Below, piece after piece: positions 11,234 through 24,450 of a stretch of 64,000 bases of DNA (its first letter is position 1; every line of letters starts with the position of its first letter). The position numbers and the translations under genes are program-made. The notes beneath the pieces are model-generated. The model searched no databases. It was not told where the DNA came from and saw nothing but the letters and a program-made list of their open reading frames with translations. Source of the DNA: Brasenia schreberi (taxonomy: Eukaryota > Streptophyta > Magnoliopsida > Nymphaeales > Cabombaceae); NCBI GenBank assembly GCA_036023115.1, contig JAYKKT010000059.1:2136501-2200500 (forward strand), read 5' to 3'.

Positions 11234-14200
11234 GATCATTTTCTGAAAAAACAAATCAATTATTTAAATTATTTCTGTGCTGCCAGGACATAATGGGAAC
11301 TACCACTGATTGCAATATGCGGTTGGATTTTTTTGAGCAGTAATATAAGAGATATCTGTGGCTACGCCAGGTCACGAGAGCGCTAGCAAAGCATCTTTTT
11401 GAGATCTTTCTCCAAATCGTCCCTTTCAATCTGTCCGTTTCTAAATTTCCTCCATGCTTAACCATTTTCCAATCAATTTCATGTTAAATTGGGTAGACGG
11501 GTCAGGTTTGGGTGAGAATCAGGTCAACACAGACACGACTTTTTTTTTCTTTCAATCTTGCTCTTAGGAGATAGACATGATCAATTCAAAATCAGAATCG
11601 AAACCAAATTGGTCCGGAACTAAAACTATAGACCAGACCTGGAACAATAATTGAACCCAAGGGTTCACTAATTTGGTAATATTTTTCCTTCCAAGAAACT
11701 AGAACCAGAACGGTTTGAATCATTGGTTCTTATCCAAATTTATAAGAATTTTCAAAATCTTTTATTTCTTATTTCATTTTTTTGGTTTCTTAGTTCAAAG
11801 AAGAATCTTGATTGGATCCACCCATTATGGACTGTAATTGAGACCAAGTGGAACCCGGTTCTGTTACAATTCATGGTTCTGGGCGGACCTGATCCAACGA
11901 CTTTGCATCGTCCTTCCAGTTTGCCCAGAACTGGACATATATATTTTCAAAAACTGTGCAACCAGGCCCCATTAAAAATATAAAAGTTTTGGGTACACCA
12001 CAGTCTAATATATTTTTTTCATGTACATCTTGCAACCATATTCAGTCTATTAACTTGTTGAATCAAGAGAGCAACTTTCCAGTAATTTTCTTATCGAATG
12101 CTTCCCTTGTGCACTCATACCATCAACTCATCTTGCATGGGTCTCAATTTACATGATGAAGGTCATGAGTTTGATACCAGGGGCAGGCATACCTGCTTCT
12201 GCCTCTTTGTTGTAAGCAAAAGAATGCTTAGCTTGTAAAATTAAACAAATTAACTAAATAAATTAATGATAAATTGATGGAAGAAATTTAGTGGGGTATA
12301 TATACTTTGAAACTCTAATTAAGATGATTAGATCCTTCATCAGCATACTGTCACTAATTTATCTAACTAAAACACTTAACTTTTGTAAGGTTAGAATTCG
12401 AGTAAGCAAATTGACTGAAAAGCAACTCACTCCATTCAGCAAGTTGATGGACAGAAATGGTAGAAGATCATGTAAAGAATATATTCTATCGAGCAAGCCG
12501 AGAGTTAGCTCATCTGGCAGCGCTCTTTAATTCTGCATTCGTATGAGAGAGAGAGAGAGAGAGGGTGGTAAATTCTCAAAACTCTATTGATGCTCAAATT
12601 TATTCAAACATTTTCACCCTTTGATTAGCATAATTAACAAATATTTGAATTTAAAATATCATTATATTTATATTTAATATGTTATATTAATTATTTTTAT
12701 TTATCACTTCAATCATTCTTCTTAAAAATTGAATGGTAGAAACAATAATATAGAGGAAAACTATATCATATCTAGTTTGAGATAAATTCGCCTATTGCTT
12801 TTAGGTGGTATGAGTGTAATTTTAAAATTTTGAAAAGTATGAAAATATTTTTATTACATTAACGCTATCCAAAAGAAACTAGTGAATATAAATAGATTGA
12901 GGTAAGTGATGAATATAATTTAATCAAATTTTTTTCTCTCTCTCTCTCTCTATAGGTATATGTGTGTACGCGTGTGTATGTATATACTGGGCATGCATGG
13001 ACTGACATAAACATGGCCGGTTTGACTTGGATGAAACCGGAATCAAAACCAGGTATGTTCTAGTTCGGTTCTAGTTTGTATATTTGAACGGAAACTGCAG
13101 TGAAAAACTAGTCGGATGAACGGTTTGGTTACTGTTCTTAGTTTTGGATAACTCGGACATGTCTAAGCAGAGAAACAAAGGGGCGTGCAAATTTCATAAA
13201 AAATACATTACCTATTCATTATAGATTTTCAGTGGAAGTAGTTGAAAGGCCACCCACTGTGCAGGCGGCGGAAATTTCAATTAGTCAATGAAAGCGGCTC
13301 CACTGCGATAATTGTGTCCGTCGTTTTGTTCATTAGTACCTTTAGCAGACAAGTTTTTGTTTTCTGATCTGATTTTTTCGTCGGTCCCTTTCTCTTCTTC
13401 TTCTTCTTCTGTCGTTCTTCCAAACACGTGTATAAGATGAAGATTTTTCAAAAATTTAATACTTGGATAATTAGAAGACGCCTTCCTTATATTATCTTGC
13501 TCCTCCTTACATAACGTTGAGATTATTATAATCTATATTGCCTCATTTCCTACTTGTTTCTTCTCTGACGGTGTTATTCATCCTGATCTGTTTCACCAAA
13601 TACATCAAGTTCGATAATATTTATATTATAAATATACATGTATGTGTGTGCGTGCACATGCTCTCATGCTACAGCTAGTGACTACTAGCACAGGGTACAA
13701 GCATTCATTCTCGCGATCGAATGGCGATTATAGGCTCATTGTTTTAGTGGGTGTATCTCATCTCCTATCTCTCAACCCTGACAGTCATCCTCAAAAGCAA
13801 AGTAATCCTTAGTTTGTCAATAGGCTCATTGTTTTATTGTAAACCACTTATTCCTCTTGATTGTAGGGTTAAGCATAAAATTTGTATCAATTTGCATAAA
13901 CCATAACCACATGTGGACGAACACCCAAACATCTCTCTCTATATGTAGAAAGAGAGATCGACGGAGTTGTAAGCATTACATGGTATTTGGTCAAAGAGAG
14001 ATCAAGCAAATAAAAAACGCATTATATATATATTAAGAAGAAGGTTAAAAGAAACACAATTTCTGAACATGGAGAGAATTGAATTTTATGGAAGATATGG
14101 ATCCCTTCATATGAACTGGTTCAAGTATTTAGAACTCGATTTTCTGGGAAATCGGAGTTTTCTAGTTTGAAATTGTAAGAGTAATTGCCTTAGTCAAAGA

Positions 14201-14872
14201 TAGAACCCAATTTGATATGATGGAAAAAGCTATTTTAAGATGCTTTTAAGTCATACTGCCCAATTTTTTTATTAATCACCTGAATATGGACTACCTCCTC
14301 CATAGGAAGTTGTTGAAATAATGTTTTTTCTAAAAGAATCTTATTATTGACTAAAATACGACTCCATTTTTCTAAATACAATAACGAATCTGAATCTTGA
14401 TGAGCCCAACTGGGATAACCATCTTTGCACCATTTCATTCACTTGATACCATCCTTTCAAAGAGTGGCAAGGTGAGGGAGGGCATGTGTTTTATTTGAAA
14501 GGGAAAAATCTTGAGTTCATACACAAAATACAAAGTGTTTTGTGGACATGATATTTTGAGTATGTTTCACCCGAAATATAAGTGTATTTCACTTTAAAAA
14601 ACATCCTGAGCCCGCCTCTCCTTCCAAACACTGCCCCGTGGGTCTCAGTCTACCATAGGCTGTCTGGTTTTCCATCTGTCTCGGTCTCACCGTCGGCATG
14701 TGAAATACTTTTATAACCATTTCCCTAAACGCTGCATATGCTCATGAATATCCTAGTGGCCGATAAGAAGGGCTGTTTTCAAATTATTGAAAGGCAACTT
14801 TCATTAATTTATGAAGCATTATTTTCTAAGGGAGTACTACCGCAATGTGCGGCCATGTGTAAGCAATCTATG
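11234..14872. other. intergenic; repeats and microsatellites, no gene recognised
   Basis: Holds two blocks rich in GGTTC/AACCG/GAACC words (about 11570-11960 and 13010-13150), a SINE-like piece (12105-12235), GA and CT microsatellites (about 12545-12562 and 12940-12952) and a TTC run near 13395. The minus-strand open frame at 14235-14438 (contains LEKWSRILVNNKILLEKTL) looks protein-like but I cannot assign it. It may be debris of a transposable element. Confidence 0.35.
12105..12235 (+). mobile_element. tRNA-derived SINE-like fragment
   Basis: An A-box-like CATCAACTCATCTTGCATGG is followed by a B-box-like GAAGGTCATGAGTTTGATACC and a short downstream body, matching the layout of the element at 52310-52430. 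This is a family-level inference from the paired boxes only. Confidence 0.35.
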
Positions 14873-15305
14873 TGTAAGTTGGTGGGTCACTTTTGGCTCT
14901 CATAACAATAATGAAAAATATGAGAAGAAGGGTTTTCTTATAATATTTCATGAGTTGCTTTTATAAAAGATAAGATTTACATAAAAATTAATCTTATTTT
15001 TTTTAAAAAATAAAAGCATCTCTCGAATAAACATAAAATAGCTTTAACAAGAAACCTATAAAGGAAAACTTGGAAGAATAAAAAGCTAAATATTTATATA
15101 ATGGAAAGATGAATGAAATCAGAGAAAAAAACTCTCCTTCAAAAAAAACTCTGTGCGGGTAACCGTGTACCTCCCTCTCCTTTTGCCTTTGTTATTTTTC
15201 TTCTTCTTCTTCTCCCTTGCATGTATATTGCTTTCGCATAGTTTGCATGATTCTTGAGAAAACCTCGATTTTGAAAACCTGATTTCTAAAAATTGCCAAT
15301 AGTAA
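14873..15305 (+). repeat. 5' LTR of the copia element at 14.9-20.3 kb
   Basis: Pairs with 19849-20270 by shared words and the same order of purine-rich and CT-rich blocks. Ends are approximate, and the two copies differ at many positions, indicating an old insertion. Confidence 0.6.
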
Positions 15306-17582
15306 ACTGCCTCGATTGATGATTTTTTTCAAAATCGTTGGCGATAAACCGCCTCGGGCAGCATACTGAAAAGTTCATTATACCCTTTTACGAAATAGAA
15401 AATCACAGAATAACACGAGGTAAAATTACTATAATGTCTATATATTTTCAAATGAAAAGATTATTTCATGCTTGAAATGAGGAAATGTCGTTTATTCTCT
15501 CTCATAGTATGTAAAACTACAAAATACGAAAATGTAAATTTATGTTCTTGCCCCTGTTTAACATGTTGATTTTTTGATATTCAGAGTATTTTTACAGAAT
15601 AGTCCCTTAATGTTTATCATATTTTTTGTTATGCTATCTGACAAAAGTACTTTTTGGCCCTTGTACTTTCTACAGAATACCATAAGATATAATTACTATT
15701 TTATTCTTAACTATTTATTCAAATCATGAATAAATAAGAATTGTAGTTTTATTTTTCTGTTCTTAGTTTTTTAGATATTTCCAATATGGTACATGTTTAT
15801 TGTATAAAATTTTGTTTAGTACCTGAAAATATTTACATTTCAGTAGGTGGACATTGTGGATACTGCAATTTAGTGGCTAACTATTTGTTATTGTTGATTT
15901 CTTAGAAAATGTCTTATGGTTGATTATCTGTTGCTTAATTTAAGTTTTTCATTTAAAATATTCAAACCCTATACTTGTTGTATATGTCAAATCATTAAAA
16001 ATGACTTCTAGAATATATGTTTCTAAATTGGAAAAGACAGAAAAGTTAAATGACTTAAATTTTTAAACGTGGAAAAAAAAATCTCGTTGACCCTAACTTT
16101 AGAGGGTGTTGACTATATACTTAGGAAAATAATTTTACCCCTACTCTAGTTGCAACATATGAAGAGAAAGCCAAATATAAGATATTTTTAAAGATGATAC
16201 TATAGTCAGGACTACAATGCTAACTTAAATGGAAGATAACTTGATTATGGTCTTTGAAGAATTGGAGACTGCTAAAGAGTTGCTTGACTCTTTGACCACA
16301 AAATATGATACTAGAACTAAACTGTATGTCCAACTATTTCTTAAAAAATATAATTCTTATAACATAAAAGAAGGTGATTTGTAGTTGAACATGTTAACCA
16401 AATATTGGTAATAACTAGGGATTTCATTGTAGCGAAATCAGTCATTCCTTAACGGATGCAAATTTCTATAATTCTAAACAGTCCTCCCCCTTCTTAGAAC
16501 ATGATAACCACAATCCTTAGACCTTGACTAGATTTTACCTTTGCTGAACTATCTTTAAAACTAGTAATTGAACAAGAACATTTGAATAAAAATAAAAGAG
16601 AACAAAATCTAGTTGCTCAAGATGATTTAAGGTAAAGCTCTAAAAACAATCATAATAAATCAAATAAGAGATTTGGTAAGAATAACAACAAGAAAGGCGA
16701 ACAATTTTTTTAAAAATCACAGAAATATGCTTTTTGGATAAAATGTTTCAAATGTGGCAAAATGAGACACTACAAACAGAATTATCGCAACAAAAAGAAT
16801 AATGGTGGGAACAATCAACGAGGACCACGTAAGCTCTTTCAAGTATTTCGTGCCTCACGAGCGGCCCAACAGAGAAGCATGATATAATTTGCATCACTTT
16901 TAAGTGCTTCTACATGGACCATCCAATGACTAATTGGAGGATCGACTCTAGAGTGATCTGACATTTCTGAAAGAGAAAAAAGGAAGTGATAGATATGAAT
17001 GAATACAAACCTGTAGAATATAAGGTTTATATGGGCAATAATACCTTTTATGATGTTCTTGTAGTTGGTTCCTTTAGAGTTTTTATATAAGGCACACCAA
17101 TTGTAGTTACTGATGTATTGATTGTACTCTCTATTAGATGCAATATTCTGTCGATTCCTGTCTTGGTAAAGAAATGTTTGAGCTCAGGTTTGTCCCTAGC
17201 AAAGTTATTATGGAAAAATATAGTAGGATAGCTTCTTCAGTTTTATTTGATGCTGAGCATGATTTGTTTAAACTGAATGTAAATAAAAATTAAAGTTTTT
17301 CTTCTCTTATATTGATTGTGCTCTTTTTATTAATGTGAATATATGACATAAACGCTTAGGAAATATAACTTTAATTAACCAACTTTAACTTATTGGCTAA
17401 CTTTCTTGAAAACACTTTAATAAGTGTGAGACATGTATAAAAGAGAAAATAACAAGAAAATCATTTCTCAAAGAAATAATTAGGACAACAATGCTCTTTG
17501 AGATTATTCACACCAACTTATATGGACCCTTTAAGGTAAGACCTCATCGTGAGAATATATATTTCATAACTTTTATCGATAA

Positions 17583-17584
<2 letters not shown>

Positions 17585-17631
<47 letters not shown>
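17585..17631. repeat. (TA)n microsatellite
   Basis: About 45 nt of TA repeat expanded inside the integrase remnant of the copia element, interrupting the coding frame after FIDNYL. Confidence 0.95.
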
Positions 17632-17632
<1 letters not shown>

Positions 17633-19848
17633 TGGCACATAAGTTTAAGGCACTTGAGACATTCAAAGAATATAAGGAATAAGTTGAAAATCAATTAGAG
17701 TAGATAATCAAAGTTTTAAGGTAAGACCGAGGTGGCGAATATACCCCTATAGAATTCTTGTAATATTATAAAGACTTTGGTATTATAAAGCAAAATATCA
17801 TGCCCAAAACACCTCAACAAAATAGTGTAATAAAGAGATATAACAGACCTTGTTGAATATGATTAGGTCCATGTTAATAGATATTTCTCTTCTTAGTATA
17901 TTTTGGAGAGAAGCGGTTTGTACAACTGTATATTGTAAATAAAATAACATGTAAAGTTGCATTCTCTACACCATATGAGATGTGGTTTGAGAGAAAAACA
18001 TATCTCGATCATCTTAGGAGATGGGGATTTATCGTGCACGTGAAAATCAATAATCAATGTATGGATATGCTAGACAACAGGTCATTGAGATATGTATTTA
18101 TAGGATACCCTAAAGGTTGTAAGGGATAACGACTTTATTATAAGGATTGTAGTTTAATAGAAAGCAGGGATGTTGAAGTCTTAGAGGAATCTAAAAATGA
18201 TATTCTTGAAAATGATGATGAATGCATTGATGATCTAGTGGATCGAGATCCGTTATCATTTGAACCTATACATAATGATGAAACCAAAACTTTAAGTGGA
18301 AATAAAAGACCTAGGGTCGTATCGTCCTACTTAAAGAATTATCACACTTACCTTTTAGAGGAAATATATAATTCTGTGAATTTAGATGAGCTGATTGATA
18401 ACTTGACATATCAACAAGCTATTGACTCATCTAAATCATCAGATTAGGAAAAGGCCATGAATGAGAAAATTGAATCTATTGAAAAAACCAAGTCTAAGAA
18501 TTGATTGATTTGCCAAAAGAAAGAAAAATCATAGGATATAAATGGGTGAAAAAGAAATATAAAGTCAATGGGTTTATCAAAAAGTTTAAGACAAGGTTGG
18601 TTGCAAAAGTATTTTAGCAAGAGAAAGAGATAGATTATCTTGAGACATATTCTCTGGTTGTGAAATTTGCATCCATTAGAATTATTCTGGATATTTCAAC
18701 ATGTTATGATTTAAATTTACATCTGTAAGATGTAAAACTGTCTTTTTAAATGAAGGCTTAGATGAAATCATTTATATGCAACAACTAGAAGGATATGTTG
18801 TTAAAAGCCAGGAAAACAAAGTATATAGGTTGAAAAATTTCTTATATGACCTTAAACAATAACCTTGTCAATCGTATTTTACTTTTCAAAATATCATTCT
18901 AGAACTTAGGTTTGTAGCTAATGAAATTGACCACTATTTATATGTTTGGAATAGCGGAAGCGACTTTGTTATTCTATCATATAAGAGAGGCATCTTATAA
19001 TCTTCTATGTTTGAGTCAAGAGAAATATATCGATTATATCCTTAAGAAGTTTAAAATAATTGAGTGCAAGCCTTTAACTACACCCGTTACTAAGGGAGTC
19101 AAATTAAGTAAGGCTAATTGTCTCGGTGAGAGAGAGAAGAAGCCTAATATAAAGACTTGAAATTGTGTGTTTCAAGCAGATGAACTGAAAGTGATAGGAT
19201 ACTTATATGCTAATTTTACTAGAAACAAAGATTACAACAAGTCAATCTCTGATCAAATATTGTTATTTGGAGGTGGTGTTTCTTGGGCTTACAAAAAACA
19301 ATATTGTATAACATTACATACACAAGAAGGTGAGTATGTTGTAAGAAACAATGTTCTTGGGCTATGAGTGTCATTTAGATAAGTCGCTTCATACGTGATT
19401 TGAAGCTAAACATAGTCAATGAGTCACTTATCATTTATTGTGACAATAATACAATAATTACTCTCATTAAGAGTGGAATTGATAGCTCAAAAGACAAGCA
19501 TATAATGGTTAAATATTACTATGTTCATGATATGCTGAAAAGAAATGGGATATCTATATCTTATATGCTAACTGATAATATATTGGTTGATCCCTTGACT
19601 AAAGATATCTTAAAAGATATTTTCACTAAACATTTTACATACATGGGTTTGAAATATGCATAGAGTATGAGTGTAGAAATACACTTTGTTGATTGTTATG
19701 CAGATAAAACATATTGGTTATGAAAAACTTCATAAGTAAAAGTTGTACTTTACTTATAACTAGAAATTGATATAACTTGGTAAAACCCCAAAATAGTGTG
19801 AAGCAAAACCAGTGTATCATAGACCGGTTCAAGTGGCCAAGTAAGCGA

Positions 19849-20270
19849 TGTAAATTGTCTGTGACGACTTTCAACCCCAATAACAACAACCATGAAATGT
19901 AGGAAGAATGATATCTTTTCGGATTTCATGAGTTAAGATTTTAAGAAAGATCAGTTTTGTCTTTTTAAAAAAGATACAAGTATCTCTCGGATAAATATAA
20001 AATGACTTTAACGGAAAGCTTAGAAAGAAAAACTATGAAAATAAGAAAACCATTTATATGATGAAAAACTAATGAAATGAGAGAAATATAGGTAAAAAGA
20101 ACTCTCTTCCTAAGAAAAATTCTCCATGGATAATCATGTACCTCCCTCTCCTTATGCTTACGTTCTTTTTCTTTTTCTTCTCCCTTCTCCCTTCTCCCTT
20201 CTAACCATATTGTTTCGGTATAGTTCGCAGGACTGTTGAGACTCGGCTGCATCGATTGCGCCAACAGTAA
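19849..20270 (+). repeat. 3' LTR of the copia element at 14.9-20.3 kb
   Basis: Downstream partner of 14873-15305. It starts shortly after the RNase H frame, as expected for a copia 3' LTR. It contains a CCCTTCT triplication near 20185-20205 that is absent from the 5' copy. Confidence 0.6.
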
Positions 20271-22946
20271 TTGAGATCAAGGTGCAATTATTTGAAACAC
20301 CAATATTGAAACAAGTTTAAATTGAAATGGCCGCAGGGATCAAGTGATCTCGGAGATCATGAACTAACACCAAAATATAAATATTGGATGATGCAGAGAT
20401 GACGAGAATGGCATGCATTTTGGTGCTAGATCATAATCTCCCAGATCTGCTGATCCAATCTCAGTCTGATTCGAGTTCTCAACTTTTCGAAGTGGTTCTT
20501 AAGAAATAGTACTACTGCAGCAACATGATCTGACACATCGAAAAGATTCATAGACATTGAGCAGAACATTAAAAGCAGCAACTAAACCTTTTAGTTTTCC
20601 GTGGTTTTTCTGACTGTGGCAACCATCGTGATAGTTTTTTCTTCACGGTTACAGGCGACCACCGGTGGTCGAAGAGTTGAAGACCATGGAGATAGCGTAG
20701 TTTCTGCTAGTGATACAGAGAGGAAAATGGAAGAAAGCATGATGCAATCGAGCAAAATATTTGTTTTCTGACGCTTTTTTGATAAACGTGGAACATGCTG
20801 CTCTGCAATTGAATTGTCACAACGCCTCAAGAAGGCTTGTTAGTGACTGTTTGTCATCACAAGCTTGAATTGGTAGTTGGTACCACCAAGATGGCAATCT
20901 TGGAAACGTTGAATTACACCATGGCCGTCACTGTAACACCACGTCATTCGAGATAAGAACGGATCTGGTAAATTTTGACAACGGTAGTACGTCTTTCCTT
21001 TATTAACAGTAATTGGTGTCAGCAGTATACTTGGCAACAAGAGATAGGGTACACGATCAATTATGAAACATGCAGCAGCACCATTTGGATAGCTTTTCTT
21101 TTTCTGCAACAAAGAATCCTTTTTCTTGATAATATGGACTTTTTATTCAAATCCACACCAAGAAAAACAAATGGACACTATCATTTGTTGATCTTCACCA
21201 ATAGATTACCGAAACCATGTCTTACTTGGTACCTGAACCCAAGACCGAGCACAGTCTAAGAACTGATAAAGCCAACCCACTTGGTATCGGAGAAATCTGA
21301 GTGCTTAGAGCGTCAAGCTGGATTTTCATGCATCTGATCAGCCTATTACTTACATTTATCGCATTTTACACGACAAGTATTAACTGTATAACCCTAAAAG
21401 TAATGCGATATTCACCGTCGAAGCCTCCGAACGACCAGCTCGGCCGAAGCAAGGAAAGGCAAGCTGACAGGCTAAAGGGAAGCAGGTCGAAGGAGAAGAA
21501 GAGAGGAGAAATATGTACACCAACAAAAACTTCAGGAAGCTGCCACTAGTAGAAAGTGTTTATTGTCAATATTTTTTTTCACTCTTCTAATAGAGACGAA
21601 CCATTGGCAATTCTTTGGTGGGCAATAGGGTTTGTCGAAAAGAAGCTGACAACCTGTAATATTAAAACCAAATCACCGCCATCAGTGGAGTTTTTCTACC
21701 AGTGTGCGTAGGTAAACGACAAAGACTTCATTCGAATTTCATCATAGTCTGGATTTAAGATGCTAAGAATATTCATAGATGCTAAAATTGGGTTGATTTC
21801 ATTCCCAGTGGATTGGAAGTGAAATTTGGAGTAACGTCTGGTAAGCTTCTTGAAGAAGAGCACCGACGCTAGGGTTCCAAATTTTCTGATAAAGACATTC
21901 ATGGGTGATATCATCGTGACTCACGAAGTCATGTGCTGGAGCTAAGCCTTAGCTAAACCTTGGATATTTGACCACATTTTTGAGAAATAAAGACATCTAA
22001 GTTTCGCAAATAAAGAGATCCATTCATTGATAAGAACGCAGTTATTGAGTTGATCAATATAGAATTCTAGCTAGGTTGCGAACCGGTAGTTCATTGATTG
22101 ATGATGGAAAAGGAAATTCTTAGTTCAGTTATCCACCTTAAAAGATCAAACTCTATTAAATCTAACTCACAGAGAGACCTATCAAGAATGATGCTGACTG
22201 TCAAAATAATAGATTTACTTATGAGATTTTTCAAGCGGGATCCGGTCCTTTGTCCCGCTCTTCACCGGCGTTGGAGAGATGAATAGCTTTTCCTCTGCAA
22301 CCAGTCAAAGATATTGAAGATTACAATGTAACGAATAGTAAATCGGATAATAGATAGTAAATGGTTCGGTTCGAAAGTGAATTGCTAATGTTGGAAGCGC
22401 AAACTTTTCAATAATAATAAAGTGATAGATAGTAATCACAGCTGCCGTGTTCGGGTTGAATGGATCAGGCCAATATTTTCATGTGGCTAGTTTCAAACCT
22501 ATTAGTCGGTTTCAACCAAAACCGAAACAGAACAAGAACCTATTGAAATCGAAATCAGATTAAGGTCGAAACCGAAGACCACGCGGTTCAATTGCAGTTT
22601 CGCCTTTCATAAAACCGGAACTGACCCAAAATCATAACCACCAGTTCCAAACCACTCTAACCGATTTGGTTATGATTCTAGGTTTCGGATTAACCGAAAC
22701 CGACCATGTCTAATTACCACCCTTAACCATGAGCAGCATTTGATTCGTTCAGCTCGTTTACTGTCCTTTACAACAATGGAAAGCAAATCAATTTTTTTAT
22801 TGCAATGCAAATTAAGCATGAAGAACCAAACCACATAGGATACAACTAGTTCGTTTCAATACATCAAAGCAATTTCCTCAATTTTACCGATCCTCCATTA
22901 TCATCATCAACCCATATAATCATTACCGTTCTTGGCTGTATTCAAC
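20271..22946. other. intergenic, no gene recognised
   Basis: Several 60-95-codon open frames on both strands (for example 20840-21112 minus, 21301-21549 plus, 21696-21914 minus) show no motif I recognise. At 22480-22710 there is a block of alternating AACCGAAAC / CGGTTTCAACC words of the same dispersed type as at 790-960. Nothing else can be supported. Confidence 0.35.
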
Positions 22947-24430
22947 TCAAACGCCTTCAGTGTAGGTCACGCCAGAAGACTTGAGCCATTGACCTCCTTA
23001 GATGAGATTGGCTACAGTAAATGCCTGTGCCTCGCTTGCAGAGGTAGTGGCTTGGTAGCCACTCCAAGTCACCCTCTTGCTGGTTCCTGCACCAGGTCCG
23101 GTGTTCTGATACTCGCGGTACTCAAGTGTGCTCAAGGCGAAGGAGCTGTCCCGTTCGAGCCAGCCAGCGGGATGCATGAGGTCATCCGGGAAGGATTCCA
23201 TGATGATGGTGCGTGAGTACAGCTTCCAAGGCCTTCCCAGGTATGTTGGGATTGAGCCCTTCACTTGGGCGAGATCCAAACTGGCGATAATTTTGCTCAT
23301 TTGAATCGAGATAGCTGTGTTTTGGTTCGGGTCCTCTCGGCCCTGTGCGGTGATGGTATTCTTCTGGTTGCTCAAAGGCTTCCTGGAGATTATCTGGCAA
23401 TTTTGGATGACGACGGCCACATTGCCGAAGATGTAGTTGACGGTAACGGAGATGGAGCAGTCGCGGTAGGATTGACGGAGGGAGTGTGTAGAGAGTGTAC
23501 TGGTAGCCATCGACCCGAAACCGGTAGATGATGGATTGGTCGGCGCCGACGCGAAGGGCTACGGCTTGGTGTTTCTCCAGCCTGCCGTGTTTTGGATCCA
23601 GAGGTCTTGTGCCATGAACCCGTCTCCCACTGCCGCTGCATCAAATCATACCATGCATAATTAGATGCGTTCTGTTGAGGGGAACGACTGCATACGTGTA
23701 TAGACTTTCGAGTAAATCAAGGATAATAGACGGACGTAAAAAAAAAATTTGGGTGAGACAAAGTCCAATTAAGTGAAAACACTCCATTTTACTAAATTGA
23801 GGTGAGATGGTTTATATATTTTCCGAAAAACTTCTTGTGCCGATGGGTTGGATTACATGGATCCTTTGATGTCACAAAAGCGTGATCTTCTTGTTAATTT
23901 TAAAAAAGTTATATTACATTTAATAGGTTTTAAAATATTTTTTCAATAGTTTTGAACCTTTCACTTTTAAAGTGATCATAATCAAGTTTCTTATATATTC
24001 TTAGCCAAAATTCATTCTTAACCGGCACAAAATCAAATATATCTAGGTGAATGATTGGATCTATGCAGGTCGAGTTAAGTGTTCATATATATCAAACCTA
24101 AAGAGTCAGTTCAATGGCAAAGCATTATGAAACCGTTACTGATGGTGGGGAGCTCGACTTGTTAGTGACTGTGTTAGGCTCCGGGCCTCGTCTTGTATAA
24201 AAAAAAGACATATGAAACATAGTAATATATACACAAAGAGGAAGGGAGGGGTAAGAGAAAGGGAGGGGTAAAGCTTGAATAATCAGCAAAAATCATTTAA
24301 TTTACGTGGTATATTAAATAATATATAATTTACATGTTATAAGAGAGAGAGTATAACACGTACCGACAGTTGCAGAATTGAAGGTGGTAGAGCCGTCGAT
24401 AACGTCGAGGCTGCCTGTTATGATGGTCTT
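22947..24430 (-). pseudogene. pectinesterase pseudogene (truncated copy)
   Basis: A broken relative of the intact gene at 6839-11205. The exon-2 equivalent is 22947-23635 (acceptor GATGCAG|CG), with readable TYLGRPWKLYSRTIIMES and a C-terminus ending SSGVTYTEGV. Three disabling changes are visible. A 2-nt deletion at about 23490 lies in the sequence for YQDTLYTHS. A 1-nt deletion lies near 23575. A CAG-to-TAA stop at about 22997 (NLI*GGQW) comes shortly before the end. Exon 1 survives only as 24364-24430 (KTIITGSLDVIDGSTTF..SATV plus a normal GTACGT donor) and then stops abruptly. The PMEI domain and signal anchor are absent. Catalytic Gln/Asp codons near the frameshift are displaced. It cannot make a working enzyme. 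Confidence 0.88.
23636..24363. other. intron of the pectinesterase pseudogene
   Basis: Intron of 728 nt between the exon-2 and exon-1 remnants, with donor and acceptor still recognisable. It is much shorter than the 2.7-kb intron of the intact gene. Apart from AT-rich runs I see nothing in it. Confidence 0.6.
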
Positions 24431-24450
24431 ATGAAGAAAGAATAATTTAC

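Larger units (their letters stand above)
14873..20270 (+). mobile_element. degraded Ty1/copia LTR retrotransposon
   Basis: A 5.4-kb element. Two divergent LTRs can be paired at about 14873-15305 and 19849-20270. They share TTTCATGAGTT, GCATCTCTCG/GTATCTCTCG, GTGTACCTCCCTCTCCTT/CATGTACCTCCCTCTCCTT and an end CCAATAGTAA/CCAACAGTAA. Between them, on the plus strand and broken by many stops, are a gag remnant (from about 16210), a zinc knuckle (about 16748, CFKCGKMRHYKQNY with the last Cys replaced), a protease region (about 16940) and integrase pieces (about 17495-17900, with TPQQNS). RT follows (about 18500-19100, IIGYKWVKKKY), then RNase H (19400-19660, IYCDNNTIITLIKSG and DPLTKDI). Order is gag-PR-IN-RT-RH, hence copia. 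It is dead. Confidence 0.85.

Noticed and set aside
14235..14438. Possible endogenous pararetrovirus or gypsy fragment on the minus strand
   Set aside because: The frame looks protein-like but I could not see any diagnostic motif (RT, protease, movement protein), so no assignment is made.
20591..21914. Possible small secreted or novel proteins in 20.6-21.9 kb
   Set aside because: Short frames on both strands without splice pairs, conserved motifs or codon signal. Not distinguishable from chance.
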